Origin: Solirubrobacterales bacterium
GTDB taxonomy: Bacteria > Actinomycetota > Thermoleophilia > Solirubrobacterales > 70-9
Length of the DNA: 64,000 bases
Assembly: GCA_025936755.1 (NCBI GenBank)
Contig: JAICSS010000008.1
Location: 1 to 64,000 of the forward strand
Direction of reading: 5' to 3'
The notes beneath the pieces were generated by a model. The model worked only from the letters and a program-made list of their open reading frames with translations. It had not been told where the DNA came from and did not search any database. This document shows positions 26,892-35,170 of the stretch, in pieces. Positions within the stretch are counted from its first letter, which is position 1; each line of letters opens with the position of its first letter. A program made the position numbers and the translations under genes.

Positions 26892-27848
26892 CTACACTTC
26901 GGCGGGGACCTCCAGGTCGTGCACGGAGACCTCGCCGAGCAGGCGCTCGACCTGGTTGCGGTCGACGGTGCCGGCGCCGAAGTGCTGGGTCGACTCCGCC
27001 CCGCAGGCGACGCCGTAGGCGAGGCAGTCCTCGGGCGAGCGGCCCTCGTAGCGGGCGGCTACGTAGCCGGCGAGGAAGGCATCCCCGGAGCCGACCGTGG
27101 AGACCGCCTCCAGCGGCTCGGTGTGGACCTCGAGCAGCCGTCGCGAGTTGCCCTCCCCGACCGCCGCGACGCAGCCCTCGGGGCGCGTGATCGCCGCCTC
27201 GCTCGCCCCCAGCCGGACCAGCTCCAGCAGCCCCTGGGCGAGGTCGCCGCGGTCGGCGAACTCCTGCCCGACCAGCTCCTCGGCCTCGGCCTCGTTGGGG
27301 GTGACCATCGCCGCGCCGGCGCGGACCCCCTCCAGCATCGCCTCGCCCTCGGCGTCGAGGACGACGGCGACGCCGCGACGGGAGAGGTCGTCGATCAGGC
27401 GCGCGTAGAGGTCGTCGCCGGCCCCCGGCGGGAGCGAGCCGGCGAGGACGCAGATCTTCGCCCCGCTCGCCAGGTAGGCGATCCGGTCGAAGAGCCGCTT
27501 CACCTCCTCGGGGCTGACCGCCGGGCCGCGCTCGTTGATCTCGGTCTGCTCGCCCGAGGTGGGGTCGATCACGGCCAGGTTGATCCGCGTCTCGGCGGCG
27601 ATCCGGCTGAAGTCGGTCAGCACCGATTCGGAGTGCAGCTGTTCGAGCACCTGGGTGCCGGTCGGGCCGCCGACGAACCCGGTCGCGATCACCGGCCGGC
27701 CGAGCAGGCTCAACGCCCGGGCGACGTTGATGCCCTTGCCGCCGGCGACGGTGCGGCTCTCGACCGCGCGGTGACGGCGCCCGAGCCGGAAGTTCGGCAC
27801 GGCGACGGTGCGGTCTATGGCCGCGTTCAAGGTGACCGTGAGGATCAC
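26892..27848 (-). CDS. fruK: 1-phosphofructokinase-like PfkB kinase
   Basis: A 318-residue ribokinase-fold sugar kinase starting at GTG. VTLNAAIDRT at the N-terminus, GGKGINVARALSLLGRP (sugar binding) and VGSGDAFLAGYVAA (anion hole and catalytic Asp) mark the 1-phosphofructokinase/tagatose-6-phosphate kinase branch. No PTS fructose gene is adjacent, so the substrate could be fructose-1-phosphate or another hexose phosphate. The gap to the S11 carboxypeptidase gene upstream is 24 bases. Confidence 0.82.
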   Translation of the reverse strand: MILTVTLNAAIDRTVAVPNFRLGRRHRAVESRTVAGGKGINVARALSLLGRPVIATGFVGGPTGTQVLEQLHSESVLTDFSRIAAETRINLAVIDPTSGEQTEINERGPAVSPEEVKRLFDRIAYLASGAKICVLAGSLPPGAGDDLYARLIDDLSRRGVAVVLDAEGEAMLEGVRAGAAMVTPNEAEAEELVGQEFADRGDLAQGLLELVRLGASEAAITRPEGCVAAVGEGNSRRLLEVHTEPLEAVSTVGSGDAFLAGYVAARYEGRSPEDCLAYGVACGAESTQHFGAGTVDRNQVERLLGEVSVHDLEVPAEV

Positions 27849-27872
27849 TTTGGCTCCACCCCGATTCAGCTC

Positions 27873-29096
27873 CTAGCTTCGTTTACGGGCCAGCCGGCGC
27901 CGCAGGACGATCGCGAAGATGAGTATCACGAACGCCGCGATTCCGATAGGGATCGAGTTGTCGGCGACGAAGCCGCGGGCGCGGTCGAAGAAGCTCGCCT
28001 CGGGGACCGAGCGGCTGGCCCGCAGGGGCACCGATCCCGCCTTGCGGCCGGCGACGAAGACGGTCACTTCGCCGAGACGGGCGCCCCGCCCCAGCGGCCC
28101 CTCGACCTCCTGCGGCGCCCGCACCCGGACGTCGACCTGCTGGCCGCGACGCACCCCCACCTGCAGCGGGCGCGCCGCCAGCAGCGGCAGCTCGCCGCCG
28201 GAGTAGCGGATCTCGGGGTCGGCGAGGTCCTGGCCGCGGCGGATCGGCAGCCGCCGCCGGTACTGCGAGAAGCCCCATTCGAGCAGGTCGAGGCTGTCGT
28301 CGAAGCGCTCTTCGTCGGTCCAGGTGCCGACCACGGCCGAGATCAGGCTGACGCCGCGGCGCTGGCCGGAGCCGACGAGGACGTAGAGGGCGCCGAAGGT
28401 GTGGCCGGTCTTGACCCCGGTCACCCAGGGCGCCATCAGCAGCAGCTCGTTGATCGTGGCGATCCGGCGCGGCGGGCGGACGCTGCGCAGCCTGGCGCTG
28501 CGCGAGTCGGCGATCTTGGCGAAGGCCGGTTTCCGCAGCAGGCGGCGGGTCAGCGCCATCAGGTCGAAGGCGCTGGAGTAGTTGCCCTTCTCGTCGAGCC
28601 CGACCGGGTTGGCGTAGTGCGTGTGGGAGAGCCCGAGCGCGGCCGCGTAGCGGTTCATCTGGGCGACGAAGCGGCGTTCGGACCCGGCGGCGGCGATCGC
28701 CAGGGTGTGGGCGGCGTCGTTGCCGCTGCGCAGGATCAAGCCGTAGAGGAGGTCGCGGACGCTGATCCGCTCGCCCGCCCGCAGCCCCATCAGCGACTCC
28801 CCGTATTCGGCCTGGTAGGGCTGGGCGCGGACGATCTTGTCGAGCGGCAGGTCCTCCAGCGCCACGTAGGCGGTCATCAGCTTCGTGGTGCTGGCGATCG
28901 GCAGCTCGCGGTTGCCGGCGTGGGAGGTGAGGACGTCGCCGCTGCGGGCGTCGATCACGCCCCACGACCGCGCCGCCAGCGACGGTCCCCGCTGCTCGTG
29001 CGGGGCGGGCGGCTTCGGTGCCGCGGATGCTGCTCCGGGGAGCGACGTCCAGACCAGCGCCGTGAGCAGCAGCAGGCCCCGGCGGCAGCCCCTCAC
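27873..29096 (-). CDS. dacA: D-alanyl-D-alanine carboxypeptidase, S11 family
   Basis: A 407-residue exported penicillin-binding protein that trims peptidoglycan stems. The signal peptide is about 1-25 (cleavage near GAASA). The three active-site motifs are present: STTKLM (SxxK), SGN in LILRSGNDAAH and KTG in VTGVKTGHTFG. A C-terminal helix (about 375-396) followed by RRRLARKRS anchors it. The GTG start overlaps the LysM gene stop by four bases (GTGA), coupling the two cell-wall proteins. Confidence 0.94.
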   Translation of the reverse strand: MRGCRRGLLLLTALVWTSLPGAASAAPKPPAPHEQRGPSLAARSWGVIDARSGDVLTSHAGNRELPIASTTKLMTAYVALEDLPLDKIVRAQPYQAEYGESLMGLRAGERISVRDLLYGLILRSGNDAAHTLAIAAAGSERRFVAQMNRYAAALGLSHTHYANPVGLDEKGNYSSAFDLMALTRRLLRKPAFAKIADSRSARLRSVRPPRRIATINELLLMAPWVTGVKTGHTFGALYVLVGSGQRRGVSLISAVVGTWTDEERFDDSLDLLEWGFSQYRRRLPIRRGQDLADPEIRYSGGELPLLAARPLQVGVRRGQQVDVRVRAPQEVEGPLGRGARLGEVTVFVAGRKAGSVPLRASRSVPEASFFDRARGFVADNSIPIGIAAFVILIFAIVLRRRLARKRS

Positions 29097-29404
29097 CTGA
29101 GCTTTAGCGTTTCCCCGGCGATCAGGATCTGGGGATCGACTTCGGGGTTCAGGGCCAGGATTTCGGCGACGGGGACCCCGGTCTTGTGGGCGATCGCGGT
29201 CAGGGTGTCGCCCGACTCCACCGTGTAGGTCTTGGCCTTCGTCCGCGGCTTCTTCTGCTTCTTCGCGTGCTGCTGGCCGCCCTGGCGATCGGAGGAGGAG
29301 CTCCCGTTGAGCGCGGCGGCGCCGACGACGACGCAGACGAGCACCGCGGCCACCAGGGCGAGGGCGGCGGCGATGCGGGTGGCGGCGCTGGAGCGTTTTT
29401 CCAT
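29093..29404 (-). CDS. LysM domain protein, membrane-anchored
   Basis: A 103-residue protein with one N-terminal membrane helix (about 10-32), a Lys/Gln-rich linker and a single C-terminal LysM domain (about 58-103: YTVESGDTLTAIAHKTG, then ILALNPEVDPQILIAGETL). LysM binds peptidoglycan N-acetylglucosamine. It has no catalytic domain and is coupled to dacA by a GTGA overlap, so it may place or assist that enzyme at the wall. Confidence 0.88.
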   Translation of the reverse strand: MEKRSSAATRIAAALALVAAVLVCVVVGAAALNGSSSSDRQGGQQHAKKQKKPRTKAKTYTVESGDTLTAIAHKTGVPVAEILALNPEVDPQILIAGETLKLR

Positions 29405-29458
29405 CGGTCTAGGCGGGATGAGTCGGTCGGGGCGGGCTGATCGTAATCGCGCGGGCCC

Positions 29459-30349
29459 TCATCGGACGGTCGATACCGCCCAAACGTCCCGCCGCAGGCG
29501 CTCGGCGGCGGCGGCGGGGTCGGGATCGGCGGCGATCCCGCGGGAGGCGGCGACGAGCCCGGCGGCGCGTCCGGCCGAGAAGGCGGCGCCGAGCAGCTCC
29601 GGCCGGCCGCCCTGGGCGCCGACGCCGGGGATGAGGAAGATCGCCCGCGGCATCAGCTCGCGCATGCGGCGGAAGTGGTGGGGCTCGGTGGCGCCGACGA
29701 CGGCGCCGATGCCGCTGAGGCCCGACGCGCCGAGCAGGCGCTCGGAGAGCTCGTCGACCAAACCGGCGAGCCGCTCGTGCAGCGGCGCCTCGGGCGCCGG
29801 CAGGTCCTGGAGGTCGGCGGCGCCGGGGTTGCTGGTGCGGACGAGGACGAACATCCCCGCTCCCGCCGCGGCCGCGGCGGCGACCAGCGGCTCCAGCGCG
29901 TCGCGCCCGAGCAGCGGGTTGGCGGTGAAGGCATCGGCGCCGAGGCCCTGGACGGGGCCCCACGGGGTCGGCGTCTCGCCGACCAGCGCCTGCGCGTAGG
30001 CGGCGGCGGTGACCGGGACGTCGCCGCGCTTGCCGTCGGCGAGAACCAGCAGCCCCGCTTCCCGGGCGGCGGCGCAGACCTCTTCGAGGGCGAACCAGCC
30101 AGGCGCCCCCAGCCGCTCGAAGCAGGCGAGCTGCGGCTTCACGGCGACGCAGTGAGGGCCGGCCCGCTCGATCAGGTCGCGGCAGTGCCTGGCGACCGCA
30201 ACCGCGGCCAGCTCGGCCGGCGGCGCCTCGGGATCGCCCGCGCCCGCCCCCTCCCCGGCCAGCTTGGCCGGGTCGGGGTCGAGGCCGAGGCAGATCTGGC
30301 TGCGGCGCTCCTCGACGAGCGCCGCCAGCCGATCGGAAAAGCCAGTCAG
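29459..30349 (-). CDS. pyrF: orotidine 5'-phosphate decarboxylase, probable CTG start
   Basis: A type 2 OMP decarboxylase, last step of UMP synthesis. The catalytic Asp-Lys-Asp set is in LADGKRGDVPVTAA. The family N-terminus TGFSDRLAALVEERRSQ and substrate-binding ICLGLDPDP lie upstream of the first usual start (GTG 30142), so a start there would remove essential residues. In that frame there is no ATG, GTG or TTG between a stop inside hupB and this region; the codon in the right place is CTG at 30349, giving 296 residues. The C-terminus has the phosphate-binding LIPGVGAQGG. hupB lies four bases upstream. Confidence 0.85.
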   Translation of the reverse strand: MTGFSDRLAALVEERRSQICLGLDPDPAKLAGEGAGAGDPEAPPAELAAVAVARHCRDLIERAGPHCVAVKPQLACFERLGAPGWFALEEVCAAAREAGLLVLADGKRGDVPVTAAAYAQALVGETPTPWGPVQGLGADAFTANPLLGRDALEPLVAAAAAAGAGMFVLVRTSNPGAADLQDLPAPEAPLHERLAGLVDELSERLLGASGLSGIGAVVGATEPHHFRRMRELMPRAIFLIPGVGAQGGRPELLGAAFSAGRAAGLVAASRGIAADPDPAAAAERLRRDVWAVSTVR

Positions 30350-30353
30350 CGAA

Positions 30354-30635
30354 TCAGCCGCCCTTGACTTTGGTCTTCAGGGCCGAGCCGGCGGAGAAGC
30401 GCGGAACCTTGCCGCCCGGGATGGTGATCCTTTCGCCGGTGCGCGGGTTGACGCCCTGGCGCGGGCCGCGCTCGGCGACGTGGAATTTGCCGAAGCCGGT
30501 GAAGGCGACCTCCTCGCCGTTGCTCAGGGCACCGGTGATCGCTTCGAGAACGGCGTCGACTGCGTCGCTGGCAGCTTTTTTGCTGCCCAGCCGCTCGTCG
30601 CCAGCAAGTTGGTCCAGAAACTCAGCCTTGGTCAC
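30354..30635 (-). CDS. hupB: HU-family DNA-binding protein
   Basis: A 93-residue nucleoid protein starting at GTG behind GAGGAGG. The dimer core is TKAEFLDQLAG...SDAVDAVLEAITGAL, and the beta arm carries GFGKFHVAERGPRQGVNPRTG with the intercalating proline. It lacks the long Lys/Ala-rich C-terminal tail of mycobacterial and streptomycete HupB, ending KTKVKGG, so it is the short HU form. It is directly followed by pyrF. Confidence 0.95.
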   Translation of the reverse strand: MTKAEFLDQLAGDERLGSKKAASDAVDAVLEAITGALSNGEEVAFTGFGKFHVAERGPRQGVNPRTGERITIPGGKVPRFSAGSALKTKVKGG

Positions 30636-30720
30636 GTCGTAGATCCTCCTCGGGGTTTTGAGATCGGCGGCAATCTAACAGTGCCCACGGCGTAAGAAAC
30701 TCAAGCTCTAGAGCCAAACG

Positions 30721-32073
30721 TCACGAGCCGCTGATCGCCATCTCGGCAATCAGCAGCGGCGGCGTACTGACGGAGCCCCCGAAAGGAACCCAGCGGGGCT
30801 CGGCGCCGGCGGCGCTGACGGCCCCCAGCATCGCCACCAGATCGCCGGCGATCGTGAACTCGCGGACCGGCTCGGCGAGCTGGCCGCCGCGGATGATCCG
30901 GCCCGAGGCGCCGACCGAGAAGACGCCGGTGACGGGGTTGACGCCGGAGTGGAGGCCGGCGACGTCGGTGACGTAGACGCCCTCCCCCGCCTGCGCCAGC
31001 AGCCCCTCGAGCGAGAGCTCGCCGGGGCCGACCATCAGGTTCGAGGTCGAGACCGAGGGCAGGGAGCGGTAGCCCTGCCGCGACGCCGATCCGGTCGAGG
31101 AGACGCCCTCGCGGTTGGCGGTGTAGGTGTCGAAGAGGTAGGTGCGCAGCCGGCCGCCCTCGATCAGGGCGGTGCGGCGGCGGGGGACGCCCTCGGCGTC
31201 GAAGGGCGCCGAGGCCGGCCCGTCGGGCTCGCGGCCGTCGTCGTGGAGGGCGAAGGCGCCGCTCGCGACCTCCTCTTCGAGCCGGCCGGCGAAGGGCGAG
31301 CGGCCGCGCTGGACGGCTTTGGCGCTGAGGGCGCCGCCGATCAGGCCGGCGAAGCTGGCGGCGACGGTCTCGTCGAGGACGACGGGGCAGGAGCGGGAGG
31401 CCGGCTTGCCGGCGCCGATCATCGCCAGCGCCCGCTGGGCCCCTTCGGCGCCGATCGCCTCGGGGTCGAGGCCACGCGGCCCGCGCGCGAGCCCGAAGCC
31501 GAGGCCGGTCTCGCGCGCCCCCTCCCCTTCGGCCAGGGCCGAGAGATAGGCGTAGGCGCTGGAGGCCTCGTAGAAGCCGGCGACGCCAGTCGAGGAGGCG
31601 ATCGCCACCTGCTCGTCGGAGTCTGCGTAGACGGCGGTCTCGACGCCGACCAGGCGGGGATCGGACTCCAGTGCGGTGCGCTCGACGGTCAGCGCCAGCT
31701 CGGCTACCCGCGCCGTCTCCCATTCGGCGATCGAGGGGTCGCCGAGGCCCGGCACCGCCTCGATCTCGGCCGGCTGCGGCGGCGCCGCGAACTCGTCCTC
31801 GTCGGCGACCGCGGCCGCTTCGGCGGCCCTGGCGGCGATCGCCGCCACACCGGCGTCCGAGAGGTCGGTGCCGTAGGCGTAGCCGACGCGGTGGCCGCTC
31901 CAGGCGCGGATGCCGACGCCGCTCTGCGTCGCCGCCGTCAGGCTCTCGACCTCGCCGCCGTGGACGCGGACCTGGCGTCCGCCCTCGCGGGAGACGTAGG
32001 CCTCGGCGTCGCCGGCGCCGGCGCCGGCGGCGGCCTCGACCGCGCGGCGGGCGACCGCGCTCAACTCAGTCAT
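30721..32073 (-). CDS. tldE: TldE/PmbA-like metalloprotease partner
   Basis: A 450-residue TldD/PmbA family protein without the metal site, the partner subunit of TldD. The N-terminal domain has REGGRQVRVHGGEVESL. The C-terminal domain has SLPSVSTSNLMVGPG, GVYVTDVAGLHSGVNPVTGVFSVGASG and a TIAGDLVAML motif. TldD-TldE heterodimers degrade unfolded peptides or cut leader peptides of ribosomal peptide antibiotics. It lies 15 bases downstream of tldD in the same operon. No obvious precursor peptide gene is adjacent. Confidence 0.9.
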   Translation of the reverse strand: MTELSAVARRAVEAAAGAGAGDAEAYVSREGGRQVRVHGGEVESLTAATQSGVGIRAWSGHRVGYAYGTDLSDAGVAAIAARAAEAAAVADEDEFAAPPQPAEIEAVPGLGDPSIAEWETARVAELALTVERTALESDPRLVGVETAVYADSDEQVAIASSTGVAGFYEASSAYAYLSALAEGEGARETGLGFGLARGPRGLDPEAIGAEGAQRALAMIGAGKPASRSCPVVLDETVAASFAGLIGGALSAKAVQRGRSPFAGRLEEEVASGAFALHDDGREPDGPASAPFDAEGVPRRRTALIEGGRLRTYLFDTYTANREGVSSTGSASRQGYRSLPSVSTSNLMVGPGELSLEGLLAQAGEGVYVTDVAGLHSGVNPVTGVFSVGASGRIIRGGQLAEPVREFTIAGDLVAMLGAVSAAGAEPRWVPFGGSVSTPPLLIAEMAISGS

Positions 32074-32088
32074 CGAACGCTCCCGCTG

Positions 32089-33474
32089 TCATCGCTCCGT
32101 CCCCCCCACCGTCATCGCCCGCACCCGGACGTGGCCCTGGCCGGTCCCGACCGGGACTTTCTGCCCCCCCTTGCCGCAGATCCCGGTCTTCATGAAGAAG
32201 TCGTCGCCGACCGCGTCGATCGCCGCCAGCGCCTCGAGGCAGTTGCCGATCAGGGTGGCACCGCGGCAGGGGCTGGTCACCTCGCCGTTCTCGATCAGGT
32301 AGCCCTCGGAGACGCCGAAGACGAAGTCGCCGGTGGCGGGGTCGACCTGGCCGCCGCCGAAGGAGACCGCGTAGAAGCCGCGGTCGAGGTCGGCGATCAT
32401 CGCCTCGGGCGTGGCGTCGCCGGGGGCGATGTAGGTGTTGGTCATGCGCGGGATCGGCAGGTGCCGGAAGCTCTCGCGGCGGCCGTTGCCGGTCGAGGCG
32501 ACGCCGTCGCGCTCGGCGGTGAGGCGGTCGTAGAGATAGGAGGTGAGGCGGCCGTCCTCGATCACCTTCGTCTTCTGGGTCGGCTGACCCTCGTCGTCGA
32601 TCGCGTCGCTGCCCCATTCGCCGGGGAGGCGGCCGTCGTCGTAGGCGTTCAGCAGCGGCTCGGCGACCCGCTCGCCGAGCTTGCCGACGTAGACGCTGGC
32701 ACCCTTCTGGATGTGGTCGGCCTCAAGCCCGTGGCCGGTCATCTCGTGGAAGAGGACGCCGCCGAAGCCGCCGCCGACGACGACCGGCATCGAGCCCGAG
32801 GGGGCGGGGACCGCGTCGAGCAGGGTCAGCGCCTTCCGCGCCGCCTGCTCGGCGATCTGGCCGGGGTCGTCTTCGAGCAGCTCGAAGCCGCGGTGGGCGC
32901 CGAGGGTCTCGGCTCCGGTCTCGACGGTGCCGTCGCGGCGGGCGACCGCCTGGACGCCGATCCGGACCCGGGTGCGGTCGTCGCCGGTGAAGAGGCCGTC
33001 GGAGTTGGCGACCGCGACCTCGCGCCGGGCCTCGGCGTAGGAGGCGTTGAGCTGGGCGATCTCCCCGCCTCTGCCGCGCGCCCGCTCGTCGAGCTCGCGC
33101 AGCAGCTCCGCCTTGCGCTTGGCCGGCACGTCTTCGGGCCGGCGCTCGATCGGCAGCGACACCGCGTCGCGGGCCTGCAGCGGCCGCGGCTCGGTGCGCT
33201 CGGCCCGCAGCGCCCCGGCGGCTTCCCCGGCGGCGCGTTCGAGCTCGGCGGGATCGAGGCCGTCGACGTGGGCGAAGTAGGTGGTGGCGCCGTCGACGAC
33301 GCGGACGCCGGCTCCCTCCTCGGCGCCGGCCTGGACCGACTCGATCCGCCGCTCGTCGATCGCCAGCGTCTGGCCCTGGCGCCGTTCGGCGAAGACCTCG
33401 GCGAAGCGGCCGCCGTTGGCGAGCGCCCGCGCCAGCACCCGCTCGGCGAGAGCCTGGTCGATCAGCCCGCTCAC
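32089..33474 (-). CDS. tldD: TldD-type zinc metalloprotease
   Basis: A 461-residue catalytic subunit. The metal motif is HEMTGHGLEADH (HExxxH) in GFGGVLFHEMTGH, with the third ligand expected in the C-terminal GICGKGGQKVPVGTGQG area. The N-terminal domain starts MSGLIDQALAERVLARAL. The GTG start overlaps the stop of the upstream 74-residue gene (GTGA). The subunit is fully matched by TldE downstream, so an active heterodimer is likely. Confidence 0.92.
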   Translation of the reverse strand: MSGLIDQALAERVLARALANGGRFAEVFAERRQGQTLAIDERRIESVQAGAEEGAGVRVVDGATTYFAHVDGLDPAELERAAGEAAGALRAERTEPRPLQARDAVSLPIERRPEDVPAKRKAELLRELDERARGRGGEIAQLNASYAEARREVAVANSDGLFTGDDRTRVRIGVQAVARRDGTVETGAETLGAHRGFELLEDDPGQIAEQAARKALTLLDAVPAPSGSMPVVVGGGFGGVLFHEMTGHGLEADHIQKGASVYVGKLGERVAEPLLNAYDDGRLPGEWGSDAIDDEGQPTQKTKVIEDGRLTSYLYDRLTAERDGVASTGNGRRESFRHLPIPRMTNTYIAPGDATPEAMIADLDRGFYAVSFGGGQVDPATGDFVFGVSEGYLIENGEVTSPCRGATLIGNCLEALAAIDAVGDDFFMKTGICGKGGQKVPVGTGQGHVRVRAMTVGGTER

Positions 33475-33695
33475 CCTTTCTGCTTCTTCCCGGCGACCTC
33501 GATCAGGCGGCCGGCGGCGACGAAGAGCTCGGCGCCGCTGCGCGAGTCCTGGGCGTGGTCGGCGCTGCGGCCGTGGGGGTAGTAGAGGCGGGCGAACGGG
33601 CGCCGCGCCACCCGCCGCCGGCGCATGAAGGCGGCGGCCTCGTCGGCGTAGACCGAGACGCGCTCGAGGAGAACGCGGTGGGGCTTCGGGGGCAT
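33471..33695 (-). CDS. small basic protein, unknown
   Basis: A 74-residue Arg/Lys-rich protein (MPPKPHRVLLERVSVYADEA...RRRRVARRPFARLYYP...). There are no membrane segments or cysteines. It shares bases with both neighbours: TGATG with the roadblock-like gene and GTGA with tldD, which strongly supports it being translated. The family is not recognised; a role with TldD/TldE is only suggested by position. Confidence 0.6.
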   Translation of the reverse strand: MPPKPHRVLLERVSVYADEAAAFMRRRRVARRPFARLYYPHGRSADHAQDSRSGAELFVAAGRLIEVAGKKQKG

Positions 33696-34102
33696 CAGCC
33701 CTCGCCCTGCCGAGATTCGGGGGGCTCCGACCCCCCGAGGTCCGGAGACGCGAGCTGCCGCAGGGTCGAGCGCATGTCGAAGAGCATCAGCGAGGCGAGG
33801 GCGAAGCGGTCGGTGACCGTCACCGCGGCGAGGCCGGCGTTGCGGACCGCGAAGACCTCGCCCTGCTCGGTGGCGATGTGGACCTGCTCCACCGGCGCCG
33901 CCTCCGCCTCGTCAGCGACGGCGAAGAGGGCGGCGGCGTCCTCTCCCCAGCGCTCCGGCTCCTCCCCGGTCCCGGCCAGGACCTCGTTCGCGGGCCCGAG
34001 GATCGCGGCCCCGCGCAGGTCCGGCGACATCTCGGTCAGGAACTCCAGCGCCGCCTTCGCGGACTCGCCGCTGGGAAGGGTGGCTGCGGCAGCGTCGGGC
34101 AT
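33695..34102 (-). CDS. roadblock/LC7-like protein
   Basis: About 135 residues from ATG at 34102 (MPDAAAATLPSG). The fold pattern LEFLTEMSPDLRGAAILGPANEVLAG...ALFAVADEA...VHIATEQGEVFAVRNAGLAAVTVTDRFALASLMLFDMRSTL resembles Roadblock/LC7 domains, which often regulate small GTPases. No GTPase gene is nearby. A longer in-frame reading to 34162 would run under the divergent small-protein gene. It heads the operon with the basic protein and tldD-tldE. Confidence 0.6.
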   Translation of the reverse strand: MPDAAAATLPSGESAKAALEFLTEMSPDLRGAAILGPANEVLAGTGEEPERWGEDAAALFAVADEAEAAPVEQVHIATEQGEVFAVRNAGLAAVTVTDRFALASLMLFDMRSTLRQLASPDLGGSEPPESRQGEG

Positions 34103-34121
34103 CTGCGAAAAACTACCGACC

Positions 34122-34271
34122 GTGACCCTCGCCCGAGCATCCTGGATCACCACGGTGGTCATCTGCGCGATCGCCGCGATCCTCTTCGCCTTCAGCGGCT
34201 ATACCGGCTACGCGATCACCCTCGTCGCGATCGGCCTTGCAGCGGGCGTCAACCTGCTGCCGCCCGCTTAA
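34122..34271 (+). CDS. 49-residue membrane protein
   Basis: Reads from GTG 34122 (VTLARASWITTVV) to TAA. It has two hydrophobic helices (about 8-24 and 27-42) separated by SGYTGY, with no charged residues after residue 5. It is divergent from the roadblock-like gene, 19 bases away, and its stop overlaps the convergent CDF gene by four bases. Function unknown; coding is supported by the clean two-helix pattern and the tight packing. Confidence 0.55.
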   Translation: MTLARASWITTVVICAIAAILFAFSGYTGYAITLVAIGLAAGVNLLPPA

Positions 34272-35170
34272 CCCGAGCGGTACGGACCGCTTTCGCGCTC
34301 GCGGTAGGAGGTCTCGGGCTCGACGTGGATCAGGACCTCGGCCTGGGGGATCTCGGCCTCGATCGAGTTGCGCATCTGGTGGGCGAGCTCGTGGGCGCGC
34401 TCGAGGCTGGTGCCGGAGCGGTACTGGACGTGGAAGTCGATGTGGCGGCGGCGGCCGGCGCGGCGGGCGCGGAGCTTGTGGTAGCCGGCGACCTCGGGGG
34501 TGCGGGCGGTGGCGATCGCCTGCTCGATCCGGTCCATCTCGGTGTCCGGCAGGGTTTCGTCGACGAGCACCCCGGAGGAGCGGCGGATGATGCTGATCCC
34601 GGCCCAGACGATCGCCCCGGCGACGACGAGGGCGGTGATCGAGTCGAAGGCGGCGGCGCCGGTGACCTTGACCAGGACGAGGCCGGCGAGGACGCCGAGC
34701 GAGGTGAAGGCGTCGGTCCGCAGGTGGGCGCCGTCGCCTTCCAGCGCCGGCGAGTCGTGGACCCGCGCCTGCCGGTAGAGGACGCTGGAGACGAAGAGGT
34801 TGGCGATGACGGAGAGGCCCATGACCGCGATGCCGACCCCGAGCGATTCGACCTCCGAGCCGGCGACGAGGCGGTGGGTCGCCTCGTAGACGATGATCGC
34901 GGCGCCGACCAGGATCAGGATCCCCTCGATCGTCGCCGCCAGGTTCTCGACCTTCTCGTGGCCGTAGGGGTGCTCCTCGTCGGCCGGCTCGTCGGCTTTG
35001 CGGACGGAGACGAAGGCGATCACGGAGGCGACGAGGTCGACCAGCGAGTGGATCGCCTCGGTGACGATCGCGATCGAGCCGGTGATCGCCCCGGCGGCCA
35101 GCTTCAGGGCGATCAGGATCGCGTTGGAGGCGATCGAGAGCCCGGCGGCGCCGGATTTGCTGCGGATCAC
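34268..35170 (-). CDS. cation diffusion facilitator transporter
   Basis: A 300-residue CDF efflux protein with six membrane helices. Metal site A residues are in VTEAIHSLVDL (helix 2) and HLRTDAFTSLG (helix 5), and the loop DEEHPYGHEKVENLA is typical. The cytoplasmic C-terminal domain has DFHVQYRSGTSLERAHELAHQM. It probably exports Zn2+, Mn2+ or Fe2+ against protons. The GTG start overlaps the rdgB stop (GTGA), so it is the last gene of rph-rdgB-CDF. Confidence 0.92.
   Translation of the reverse strand: MIRSKSGAAGLSIASNAILIALKLAAGAITGSIAIVTEAIHSLVDLVASVIAFVSVRKADEPADEEHPYGHEKVENLAATIEGILILVGAAIIVYEATHRLVAGSEVESLGVGIAVMGLSVIANLFVSSVLYRQARVHDSPALEGDGAHLRTDAFTSLGVLAGLVLVKVTGAAAFDSITALVVAGAIVWAGISIIRRSSGVLVDETLPDTEMDRIEQAIATARTPEVAGYHKLRARRAGRRRHIDFHVQYRSGTSLERAHELAHQMRNSIEAEIPQAEVLIHVEPETSYRERESGPYRSG

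Noticed and set aside
25611-29228. 1205-residue open frame on the plus strand
   Set aside because: Antisense to guaB3, the PfkB kinase and dacA, each of which has clear catalytic motifs.
30142-30144. GTG as pyrF start
   Set aside because: It would delete the conserved substrate-binding N-terminus; kept only as a note for the start problem.
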